Assembly: GCA_046704385.1 (NCBI GenBank)
Contig: JBJKSB010000090.1
Coordinates: forward strand, 1-64,000
Direction: 5' to 3'
Source of the DNA: GH45 sp046704385
GTDB taxonomy: Bacteria > Bacteroidota > Bacteroidia > Bacteroidales > SZUA-534
DNA length: 64,000 nt
Shown here piece after piece: positions 10,101 through 16,635 of the stretch. Position numbers and translations under genes: made by a program. Below the pieces are notes generated by a model. The model was given only the letters and a program-made list of their open reading frames with translations. It was not told the DNA's origin and did not search any database. Every line of letters starts with the position of its first letter. Position 1 is the first letter of the stretch.

Positions 10101-10380
10101 CCATTCCATTCAACTGCAATACTCCGGCAGTATTGACTTTAAGGGCTTCCTGTATTCTGAAACTCAGATCATTGCCCACAAAACGGTCGCCAGTTTGCAT
10201 GGCGTAGGTAATATTTCCCAACCTTTTTTGCACCAGCTGGTTCAGACTGTAATGCACCGAGTCACCAACTACAAGGGCTCCGGTAAGTATAGCAGCACTT
10301 AAAACCGTTCCTAAAAAAACGGCCAGATTTTGCTTTTTAAAATAAACCAGACTCCGGAATATGTATTTAAACAGGGTCAT
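7111..10380 (-). CDS. ABC transporter permease with duplicated FtsX domains (YbbP/MacB-like)
   Basis: A 1089-residue membrane protein. A transmembrane helix near residues 18-40 is followed by a large extracytoplasmic domain, then three helices of an FtsX core (about 495-640). Further helices and a second extracytoplasmic domain follow, ending in a second FtsX core (about 970-1080). This YbbP-like arrangement belongs to the type VII ABC family that includes LolCE and MacB, which drive lipoprotein or envelope substrates by mechanotransmission rather than by a channel. The cognate ATPase lies immediately upstream, 26 bases away, and is transcribed first. Substrate unknown. The gene has no second permease partner, consistent with both halves being fused. 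Confidence 0.88.
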   Translation of the reverse strand: MTLFKYIFRSLVYFKKQNLAVFLGTVLSAAILTGALVVGDSVHYSLNQLVQKRLGNITYAMQTGDRFVGNDLSFRIQEALKVNTAGVLQLNGMVVNPDQDIRVNQVNILGIDSLFWKLGNQQIPEPGSDQVYLSNEMAERLKVSVGDEILIRMHNVDAIPVNAPFAQEKSPSVSFRLRVEKIIGDENLGRFSLKSDQKTPHNIWVSKSLLWKHLDLKNKVNVVLVSDLNNQFNSGELQQRLAQIWNLDDAGLKLNKLDNENQFELTADRIFIDKSVGAAFENSANPVITYLVNGIQFDDKETPYSFVSGISDEMLGQKLKPNEVILNSWCADDLGVKTGDSVTFKYFVIGPYRKLEVQQSRFVVQRIEPNQSGLFKPDLMPDFPGLSDAQSCSQWETGVPIDLDKIRDKDEDYWNKFRGTPKALINLDEATKIWGNAFGDYTAIRFQADNTNKDQLANNILSKINPGDLGLQFTNVKAEAEKSAKNSVDFGELFLSLSFFVIAAAIILLVLAHTLNVLSRKSEIGVLKALGFNRKKIVRIFLMESILPIVTGSIAGAFLGILYNILIMKGLNTLWIDAVRTHALEVLVIPTTFVNGIISSIIIAGLSVYLVIRKQVKLSLLENIRHGLGKNRSKLMIWFSLVSYFVGLLLVGYSIATHQVQNADLFLSAGAMILIAMVLHFGYIIKKGSKSDKKAGLNVHKLISKNLGMQLTRSLSAIILLALGTFSVMITGANRKTFYGTNEQRQSGTGGFLFWVENSLPISVDLNSTIGKEKFSLADETFTDSIHFFQMYTLSGDDASCLNLNQVQRPRILGIDDQYLDENKAFSFMGLKDGISAESPWGALDTTYAENTIPAYLDQTVITWGLMKKIGDTLNYTDEEGKKLNLIIAGGLNSSVFQGNILISEQNFLKYFPSSAQSKVMMVDAQPEYRQKIIDMLDFNFRDYGVDYELTTQRLAEFNSVTNTYLDVFMILGGLGIALGALGFGIIVLRNKLERRREYALYQALGFKPRKISGIIFYEHVTILVAGMVIGVISSFIGMLPSILSPSFEIPVLWVIGLILLITISGLFWIVLAAYTSGKKNLVSALRVE

Positions 10381-10406
10381 GAGTGTAACGTATTTTAAAT
10401 TCAGGA

Positions 10407-11096
10407 TTAATTTTCGAGCTTCTGCAACGAACCCTCTGATAACTTATATCTGCGATCGAATTTTAAGGACAATTCAACCGAATGAGTGACCATTATAATG
10501 GCAATATCCAATTCTTTATTTAAAGATTGTAACAGTTCAACCATCTGGTTGGCCGACTTTTCATCGAGCGATCCGGTTGGCTCATCCGCAAGCAGAATAT
10601 CCGGATTATTGATCAGGGCCCTAACAACAGCAGTCCGCTGGCATTCGCCAACTGACAGCTGGCCCGGTAACTGATTAAGCTTATCAGTCAGCCCAACCTT
10701 TTCCAATAATTCAGTAGCCCTTTTTTGTGCAGCATTTTTCTTTTCAGCAGATTTTTCAAACATGACAGGAACCAGTACATTTTCAAGCACATTTAGCTGG
10801 GGTAACAAATGATGTTGTTGAAATACAAATCCGATTTTTTTATTCCGTATTTCAGCCAGTTCGTTGATTTTCAAAGCACTTACATCAGTACCTTCAATAA
10901 AAATATTGCCGGAGTCTGGTGCATCAAGAGTTCCCATTAAATTCAGCAAGGTGCTTTTACCTGATCCTGATGGGCCTATAATAGAAACCAAGTCCTTTTT
11001 ATCTGCTTCAAAATCAATATTTTTCAACACTTCACGAGATACTTCGGCAGCATCATTTAAATACGATTTCGAAATGTTTTGGAGTTTGATAAGCAT
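10407..11096 (-). CDS. ABC transporter ATP-binding protein (LolD/YbbA-like)
   Basis: A 229-residue ATPase with Walker A GPSGSGKST (around residue 41), a Q-loop 'FVFQQHHLLP', signature 'LSVGECQR', Walker B 'ILLADEPTGSLD' and switch His in 'MVTHS'. The signature departs from LSGGQ at two positions (Val for Gly, Glu-Cys for Gln-Gln), a variation seen in this export-type subfamily. It forms a two-gene unit with the downstream permease and should sit on its cytoplasmic side. Lipoprotein sorting versus antimicrobial-peptide or siderophore export cannot be distinguished from sequence alone. Confidence 0.92.
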   Translation of the reverse strand: MLIKLQNISKSYLNDAAEVSREVLKNIDFEADKKDLVSIIGPSGSGKSTLLNLMGTLDAPDSGNIFIEGTDVSALKINELAEIRNKKIGFVFQQHHLLPQLNVLENVLVPVMFEKSAEKKNAAQKRATELLEKVGLTDKLNQLPGQLSVGECQRTAVVRALINNPDILLADEPTGSLDEKSANQMVELLQSLNKELDIAIIMVTHSVELSLKFDRRYKLSEGSLQKLEN

Positions 11097-11276
11097 GATT
11101 TTGGTTTTATGATAATTAATTTTTGTATTAAATAGCCATAATTAAATGTAAAGGTAACAATTAAAGAATGGCTGGAATATTTCGCCGCATGAAAAGTTAA
11201 ATTTCCATGGAGACTTCATGCTTCCACGAGCGCTGATGATACTCTGCGAAGGCGCTGCCCCGAGTTGAAATGAGTT

Positions 11277-11356
11277 GCCCTTTCAGGGCGTTATTATCTT
11301 CTGTACTATTATCCCAAGGCGTTGCCTTGGGCTGAATTGAATTGCCACTCTGTGGC
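11277..11356. repeat. Three-palindrome repeat module (copy F)
   Basis: An 80-base module of three short palindromes: GCCCTTTCAGGGC at 11277-11289, CCCAAGGCGTTGCCTTGGG in the middle, and GCCACTCTGTGGC at 11344-11356. The linker between the second and third is TTGAATT-like (here CTGAATTGAATT). The same layout occurs at 22183, 22402 and 23207. A truncated further copy (GGCGCTGCCCCGAG then TTGAAATGAG) abuts it at about 11251-11276. It is probably a non-autonomous unit mobilised by the RAYT transposases nearby. Confidence 0.8.
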
Positions 11357-11521
11357 GTTTTATTTTTCGTTTTTATCACATTTATACTCATTCTTAAATT
11401 ATATCCTTTAAATCAGTTCCTGTAGTATAGTGTCATAATTCATTACTAATTCGTTTCTTTTTTCACCTGTCCAAAAACGAGGATTTCCCTAAGTTGAATT
11501 GATTTTCAATCCGCGAACATT

Positions 11522-11602
11522 GGGCTGAAAGCCCTAATAAATTCAACCCGATGGCAACGCCTCGGGTAACCGTCACCTGACCCAATGTCGCCCTGAAAGG
11601 GC
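11522..11602. repeat. Palindromic module marking the 3' end of a RAYT element (copy G)
   Basis: GGGCTGAAAGCCC at 11522-11534, a CCCGATGGC/GCCTCGGG-type central palindrome, and GCCCTGAAAGGGC at 11590-11602. It matches 22645-22725, which lies directly after the stop of the intact RAYT gene, so it is the distal end module of the same element type. It is followed by the deleted transposase remnant. Confidence 0.8.
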
Positions 11603-11612
11603 AGCTAAATTT

Positions 11613-11754
11613 TTGCCGTCCATTAAGGTATATAATTTTGCCTTATCTGCCTTCCTGATTAAAATTACTGATGGTTTTTATGTAGAAATTAGATGTAGAT
11701 ATATTTTAGAAAGCGATTGTTACATAATTATCTTTTTAGTTGCCCTTTCAGGAC
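11613..11754 (-). pseudogene. Internally deleted RAYT transposase remnant
   Basis: This stretch aligns to both ends of the intact RAYT element at 22.7-23.2 kb. Bases 11613-11624 match its 3' end (GTCCAT), and from there the sequence continues with its 5' coding end (AAGG.ATA.AATTTTGCC, then the start region at 11723-11725). The middle, about 340 bases in the intact copy, is missing, and CCATAA occurs at both breakpoints of the intact copy. The start is also spoiled: ATG is followed by TAA where the intact gene has TCA. A degenerate GCCCTTTCAGGAC at 11742-11754 sits 17 bases before the start, exactly as in the intact copy. Confidence 0.8.
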
Positions 11755-11771
11755 AAGATTAAAAATTAGTT

Positions 11772-13058
11772 CTATATTACCTTGTTATAAACAACCGTCA
11801 TCTTTTTTATCAGCGCGTGCATATTATAGTTTTCCTCAACCGATTTCCGCCCTTGCCTGCTCAGCGTTAACAGTTTATCATGATTCGAAAGAAGTTCATT
11901 CCAGGCTTCGGCCAGTGCTTCCGGGTTATTGGGTTCATAAATCAGACCTCCACCCGTGCTCTCAACAATCTCTGGGAATGCCCCCAACTTTGGCTGAACT
12001 ACCACTGTGCCTGAAGCCATAGCCTCCAACTGATATAAACCAAATGCCTCACCGTTTAAAACAGGTACCGACAGTATAGACAGTGAAGTTAAAAAAGTTT
12101 TCTTTTCGTCCCCTTCGTAAGCATTCTCAAATATAACATCGTTTAAAAGGTTATTTTGTTTAAGCTTTCTGAGCTGCTTTTTTATAAAACTTTTGTCGTC
12201 TCCCGTGCTGCCTCCTGTTATTTTCAGCTTTACATTATTATAATTACCGTTTGCTCTTAGTTTGATAAAAGCATCAATCACAATCTCAAAGCCATTCTCA
12301 GCATTTAAACGCGAAAGGTATCCAATCACAGGATTAGCGATATCAGGCTCCTTATAGGTATAATCCTCCGGCTGAACACCCACGTGAACTACATGCATTT
12401 TTTCGTCCGGAATATTCATTTTTTTCTTCATTATTCCGGCAAAATATTCACTAACCGCAATAAAAGCGTCAATATCTTTTCCCTTTTCGCTCATGAGATT
12501 CCATAATCCCTCAACATAATCAGCGCGCATGGCATCAATCCAGACATCTTCGTCCTGCAATGAACAAACCACCGGGATATTCAATTCATCTTTAATCTTT
12601 CGTGCCAATCCCATCAGTAAAGCATTTGATAGATGAACCACATCCGGTTTGGCATGATCACGAAGATAAGTAATGAGCATATCCAGTTCCTCAGTTTGAT
12701 ACCCTTCATGTCCTTTTAGCATTGAAATAGTCATTTCCTCAAGACCTTCAGCACGGGTCGATCCGGCCTTTTTAGCCGCCAATCTTAGGAAAGGCGCTGA
12801 GTTAAAAAATTTCTCAAGCCATCCCGGCATGTTTCTGAATATCTTAAATTCCTGCTTTAAATAAATACTAACTGCACCATAAAAAACCGGAATATCTTCT
12901 TCCCTATCCTGATGGTTCATTGATAAAGGCAGGTAAATGGGCAAGGTATGAGCCTCATGACCTGTTTCCTTTAATGCATTTACATATCCACTATCGCGAA
13001 GGCAATTCCCACAGTAAAATGTTCCTCCAAATCCCGGTACGATGTTAATAATGTTCAT
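11772..13058 (-). CDS. Glycosyltransferase, GT4 family
   Basis: A 428-residue GT-B-fold enzyme, probably transferring a sugar from an activated nucleotide donor at the cytoplasmic face of the membrane. The N-terminal half has the glycine-rich acceptor loop ('GFGGTFYCGNCLRDSGY') and the C-terminal half the EX7E donor-site motif in 'GEAFGLYQLEAMASG'. 'VIGYLSRLNAENGFEIVIDAF' is the usual start of the C-terminal domain. It is the last gene of the long minus-strand series, 136 bases after a beta-propeller gene. A functional link to that series is possible but unproven. Its 3' end lies only 17 bases from the RAYT remnant. Confidence 0.9.
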   Translation of the reverse strand: MNIINIVPGFGGTFYCGNCLRDSGYVNALKETGHEAHTLPIYLPLSMNHQDREEDIPVFYGAVSIYLKQEFKIFRNMPGWLEKFFNSAPFLRLAAKKAGSTRAEGLEEMTISMLKGHEGYQTEELDMLITYLRDHAKPDVVHLSNALLMGLARKIKDELNIPVVCSLQDEDVWIDAMRADYVEGLWNLMSEKGKDIDAFIAVSEYFAGIMKKKMNIPDEKMHVVHVGVQPEDYTYKEPDIANPVIGYLSRLNAENGFEIVIDAFIKLRANGNYNNVKLKITGGSTGDDKSFIKKQLRKLKQNNLLNDVIFENAYEGDEKKTFLTSLSILSVPVLNGEAFGLYQLEAMASGTVVVQPKLGAFPEIVESTGGGLIYEPNNPEALAEAWNELLSNHDKLLTLSRQGRKSVEENYNMHALIKKMTVVYNKVI

Positions 13059-13153
13059 TTATTTTTTTTTAAGTTGTTTGTTTCTTGTTGCATGTTTATG
13101 TGCTAATTGATTAATTAGCCAATGTGCTCATTTTCACTATTTACTGCTCACTT

Positions 13154-13192
13154 ACTGCCAACTGTCGACTGCCGACTATCGACTGTCAACTG
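13154..13192. repeat. Degenerate 7-base tandem repeat
   Basis: Five consecutive heptamers (ACTGCCA, ACTGTCG, ACTGCCG, ACTATCG, ACTGTCA) and a partial sixth lie between the GT4 gene and the propeller gene. Period 7 with 1-2 changes per unit. Confidence 0.7.
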
Positions 13193-13194
13193 AT

Positions 13195-14301
13195 TCAGTA
13201 TCCAAAACAATAAACCCTGCCATCCTGGGCCCCAACAACCAGCTTGTTACGAATAATAGCCGGAGAGCTTATAATAGCACTCCCAATTTCGTACGACCAC
13301 AGTTTTTTACCTGATGCAAGTTCGAGTATATAAATACGTCCATCGTCAGAAGTTATTATTACCTTTTCGTCTGCAATAACCGGCGAACTTTCAACCTTGC
13401 CCAGGGTATTAAATTTCCAGATAATCTTGCCGCTTCTAGTATTCATACAATAAACCGTTTTATTTTGCGAACCGATAATCACATAATTACCCGATACAGC
13501 CGGAGAACCTAACACCGAACCCACTGTTTGCGTCCAACTTATTTTTCGGTTGGGTATGTCAGCTGCATAAAAAATACCGTCGTAGTTCCCAAAATAAGCA
13601 AAATCGCCCTCAATGGCTGCAGATGAAGCAATGTAAGTTCCCAGGTCGATGGTATCGTTCAGCTTACCTGTATTTATATCCACCATGTGCAGATAACCGT
13701 CGCAACCGCCAAAAACCGCTGTGTTATTGAAAATAGCCGGTGCCCCGTTTATATAATTGTCCGATTCAAAAGCCCAGACCTTTTTACCCGTTTTGGCATT
13801 CACACAATGCAGATTAAAATCGTAGCTGCCCGTTAATATATATTTTTCATTGTCGGGGCCTGTGACCCATTGCGAAGAACCTGAAATCTGTCCTTCAGTT
13901 TCATATTTCCAAACCTGCTTACCGGTTTTTCGGTCGAGAGCAAAAATCATCCCTTCCAACGATCCAAATACCACCAGGTTATCCACCAATAATGGAGTGG
14001 CCTCGATGCTGGTTCCTGCATTGAATTTCCAGATAAGCGAACCTTTATCATCCAGGGCATAAAGATATCCGTCGTTTGAACCAATGTAAACATTTCCATG
14101 GCAAATAACCGCCGACGATTTAATTACATCGCCGGTTTTAAAATTCCACAATAATTTTAGGGGTTCCTTGATTTTAAGATCAGTATTTCCGGTTAGTTCG
14201 GTATTCCCCCTGAAACAAGGCCAGCAGACCGGAGTTTGTGACATCAGGTTCAGGCTTAGAATTACGATTAAAACAGATAATATAATTTTGTTATAGTTCA
14301 T
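13195..14301 (-). CDS. Secreted PQQ-like beta-propeller protein with N-terminal CxxC
   Basis: A 368-residue protein with a signal peptide (about residues 1-22) and seven or eight repeats of the type 'G.VYIGS.DGYLYALD...G...W.F', the PQQ-like/BamB blade pattern. It opens with 'CWPCFRGN' (Cys26 and Cys29), a variant of the 'FRGPNRDG' opening of the other propellers in this locus but with a CxxC pair. The vicinal cysteines and cofactor residues of quinoprotein alcohol dehydrogenases are not seen, so PQQ binding is not implied. Its start overlaps the end of the FeS/flavin gene by 11 bases, which indicates translational coupling to a redox protein. Function unknown. Confidence 0.88.
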   Translation of the reverse strand: MNYNKIILSVLIVILSLNLMSQTPVCWPCFRGNTELTGNTDLKIKEPLKLLWNFKTGDVIKSSAVICHGNVYIGSNDGYLYALDDKGSLIWKFNAGTSIEATPLLVDNLVVFGSLEGMIFALDRKTGKQVWKYETEGQISGSSQWVTGPDNEKYILTGSYDFNLHCVNAKTGKKVWAFESDNYINGAPAIFNNTAVFGGCDGYLHMVDINTGKLNDTIDLGTYIASSAAIEGDFAYFGNYDGIFYAADIPNRKISWTQTVGSVLGSPAVSGNYVIIGSQNKTVYCMNTRSGKIIWKFNTLGKVESSPVIADEKVIITSDDGRIYILELASGKKLWSYEIGSAIISSPAIIRNKLVVGAQDGRVYCFGY

Positions 14302-15862
14302 CGAATTTTAAAGATATTGCCCCTGTGGGACAGAGTTCTGCACATTTTTTTGCTGTTTTTGCCAGACTTATTTGCAATGATTCGTTGTATGGTATTCCTA
14401 TCCTGACATCAAAGCCCCGCCCCACATAAGTCAGGCCAATCAATTCTTTCACTTTCTGAGTAATATCTACACATAATCCGCAGCGGATACATTTTTCCTG
14501 CTCATAAATAATTAACTGATGGGTATCCAATTTTTTAATGTTGTTTCGATCCCCAAACTGATAGGTTTTTTGTTGAGCCCCGTAAGTTTCAGCATGCTGG
14601 CGAAGTTTGCAGGTATCCGGTTTACGACAATCGCAATGCATACAGCTTTTTGCCTCAGCAATGGCTTGCTCAGCAGTAAAATTCACTATTTTATCTGGTA
14701 AATTAATCCGTGTTTCTTCAATAGTTTCTTTAAGATATTCACTTACCTCGACTTCGTTTAGCCTTCCAAACCTGGAATTAAATCTTTTTTGAGCCGACTT
14801 ACCCTGACCGGTTTTAATCCACTCATCAATAAAATAAGCCAATTCTTTCCCCTGGGCTACTGCCCTGACCGCCATTTTCTGCACTTTGATGGCACTTCCG
14901 CACATAAATACATTAGGTAAATCAGTTGAATATAAACCATCCGTAACCTCAAAACCAGTATTAGTAGCATTTTGTCTTAATCCAAAATGCTCTGAATCTT
15001 TACCTGATACGCCGGTGGCAATTACAATAGCATTATATTCAGCTATTAGTGCCTTGAATCGATTTTCATCAACTGTATGATTCAATTGAAAATCAATCCC
15101 GTAATTTTTCAGAATTTCAACTTCTGTCTCCAAAATCTCTGTTGGAAGTACCGTTTCGGTATTCAGATTCAACAAACTTCCACCTGGTTTAGAGTTTCTA
15201 TCAAAAACAACCGTTTCAAAACCCAACCTGGTTAGATAAAAACTGCAGGACATTCCCGTCGGTCCGGCCCCGATTATGGCCACCTTTTTGTTATTGCTTT
15301 TCTCTTTTTCTGGAAGATAAAATGATCTGGATTTGGCATCTTCAAGCGCCACATATTTTTTTAATTGACAAATAGCTACCGGCTTATCGACAGTTTTTCT
15401 GCGACAGGCATTCTCGCATGGAGCTGTGCAAATATAACCCAGCACCAATGGCAAGGCAATTTCTTCTTTTACCACTTTAAGAGCTTCCAAGGGTTTGCCG
15501 GCAGCAATTAATCGGTTCATTTTGGGTATATTCATGGAGGCCGGGCAACCCGTTTGGCAAGGAGCTTCACAGTCACCCACGTGATCGCTCAACAATAGTT
15601 CCAGTGCATCTTTCCTGGCTTCGAAAACCTCATCGTCCATAGTTATAATGTCCATGCCATCCAAAGCCGGATGCGCACATGAGGGTATAAGTTGTCCTGA
15701 TTTTTTTTCCTTCACCATGCATATCATACACGACGGGTGATTTTCATAGCCCTGGGAATAACACATGGTAGGTATTTCCACACCCAGTTTCCTGGCCGCT
15801 TCCAGTATCGTAGTTCCCTGTGGGACTGATATTTCTTTATGGTCTATTTTTAGTTTTATCAT
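14291..15862 (-). CDS. Iron-sulfur flavoprotein: NuoG-like 2Fe-2S plus GltD-like fold lacking the NAD(P) domain
   Basis: A 523-residue cytoplasmic redox protein. Residues 1-75 form a plant-type [2Fe-2S] domain with Cys34, Cys45, Cys48 and Cys62, as in NuoG. A GltD/DPYD-type 4Fe-4S helical domain follows ('DHVGDCEAPCQTGCP', 'CTAPCENAC'), then a Rossmann FAD motif 'IIGAGPTGMSC'. Unlike GltD or NfnB there is no second GxGxxA Rossmann: 'NAIVIATG' runs on within about 30 residues to the closing FAD segment 'TDLPNVFMCGSA'. The C-terminus has 'CMHCDCRKPDTCKLR' and a ferredoxin-like pair 'CIRCGLC...CAELCPTGA'. It therefore probably takes electrons from the NuoEF-like partner encoded just upstream rather than from NAD(P)H itself. 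A 773-base RAYT block separates the two genes. Confidence 0.85.
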   Translation of the reverse strand: MIKLKIDHKEISVPQGTTILEAARKLGVEIPTMCYSQGYENHPSCMICMVKEKKSGQLIPSCAHPALDGMDIITMDDEVFEARKDALELLLSDHVGDCEAPCQTGCPASMNIPKMNRLIAAGKPLEALKVVKEEIALPLVLGYICTAPCENACRRKTVDKPVAICQLKKYVALEDAKSRSFYLPEKEKSNNKKVAIIGAGPTGMSCSFYLTRLGFETVVFDRNSKPGGSLLNLNTETVLPTEILETEVEILKNYGIDFQLNHTVDENRFKALIAEYNAIVIATGVSGKDSEHFGLRQNATNTGFEVTDGLYSTDLPNVFMCGSAIKVQKMAVRAVAQGKELAYFIDEWIKTGQGKSAQKRFNSRFGRLNEVEVSEYLKETIEETRINLPDKIVNFTAEQAIAEAKSCMHCDCRKPDTCKLRQHAETYGAQQKTYQFGDRNNIKKLDTHQLIIYEQEKCIRCGLCVDITQKVKELIGLTYVGRGFDVRIGIPYNESLQISLAKTAKKCAELCPTGAISLKFDEL

Positions 15863-15866
15863 TGTC

Positions 15867-15931
15867 TGTCGTTCGCTTTGCTCACTCTATGGGCGTTGCC
15901 CATAGTTTTGGAGCATGAGCCTTTCAGGCTC
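15867..15931. repeat. Direct repeat and palindromes on the 3' side of RAYT-1
   Basis: A 65-base unit (opening TGTCGTTCGCTTTGCTCACT) containing CTATGGGCGTTGCCCATAG at 15887-15905 and GAGCCTTTCAGGCTC at 15917-15931. The same unit recurs in the same orientation at 16436-16505, on the other side of the transposase gene. It lies five bases from the start codon of the FeS/flavin gene, so the element has inserted right at that gene's 5' end. Confidence 0.85.
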
Positions 15932-15946
15932 TTCTATAATAATATT

Positions 15947-16402
15947 CTAGTCCCAAAAGTAATTCTCATCGTACTCAATAATATCATATTCTTTGATAAA
16001 TTCTTCAATTTCATCCTTATAGGTTCTTTTGGAATGATGTACTTTTTGATTTTTAATATATCTTTTTACAATTTCGACTTTGGAACTACTTACGGAAAAG
16101 GCTCCATAACCTATCTGCCATTTAAAGTTGGGTGAACCTCCTGGTAAATCCTTTATCCACCTGGAAGATGATTTCTTTACTTCCTCAACCACTTTAGCCA
16201 GGGTTATATTTTTAGATAAGCGAAATAATATATGAATATGGTCGTAAGCAGAATTGGTTATTAATGAAGGACTTTCAAGGTCTTTTAGTATTCCAATTAT
16301 ATAGGCATGCAACCTGTCTTCAATTTCCAATGTGATAAGTGGTTTACGACCTTTAACCCCAAAGGTCAGGTGTACATATAGTTGAGATAGAGATTGTCCC
16401 AT
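15947..16402 (-). CDS. REP-associated tyrosine transposase (IS200-like Y1, RAYT-1)
   Basis: A 151-residue Y1 transposase. It has the HUH metal-binding motif as HIH in 'AYDHIHILF' and a candidate catalytic Tyr in 'EIVKRYIKNQKVHHSK', the standard IS200/IS605 TnpA order. It is flanked by direct copies of a palindromic unit and by further palindromes up to 16612, typical of RAYTs that act on REP-like sequences. The gene is intact. It sits between two genes of the redox series (NuoEF-like and FeS/flavin). Confidence 0.9.
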   Translation of the reverse strand: MGQSLSQLYVHLTFGVKGRKPLITLEIEDRLHAYIIGILKDLESPSLITNSAYDHIHILFRLSKNITLAKVVEEVKKSSSRWIKDLPGGSPNFKWQIGYGAFSVSSSKVEIVKRYIKNQKVHHSKRTYKDEIEEFIKEYDIIEYDENYFWD

Positions 16403-16419
16403 TGTTTTATATTTTGTTT

Positions 16420-16612
16420 AAGGCTTACAGCCTTATGTCGTTCGCTTTGCTCACTCTATGCTATGGGCGTTGCCCATAGTTGTGGAGTATGAGCCTTTCA
16501 GGCTCAATATTACTATTTATCTTTGTCTTATGCATTCATTAGCAATATTATCTTTTTTAACTATCAAGGCTGAAAGCCTTGTACTCCAAAGCTTGGGGCT
16601 TTGTCCCAAGCT
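16420..16612. repeat. Cluster of palindromes on the 5' side of RAYT-1
   Basis: It contains AAGGCTTACAGCCTT (16420-16434) and the direct-repeat unit 16436-16505 with CTATGGGCGTTGCCCATAG (16461-16479) and TGAGCCTTTCAGGCTCA (16490-16506). CAAGGCTGAAAGCCTTG (16565-16581) and AGCTTGGGGCTTTGTCCCAAGCT (16590-16612) follow. These palindromes differ in sequence from those of the RAYT-2 family, so two repeat families are present in one locus. Confidence 0.85.
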
Positions 16613-16635
16613 GAAGGGGTGCCACAAGTCCACAC

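Noticed and set aside
11197..11391. Open frame of 64 residues ('KTPQSGNSIQPKA') and a similar 61-residue frame at 22361-22546
   Set aside because: Both are read-throughs of the same palindromic repeat modules; the resemblance between them comes from the repeat, not from a protein family.
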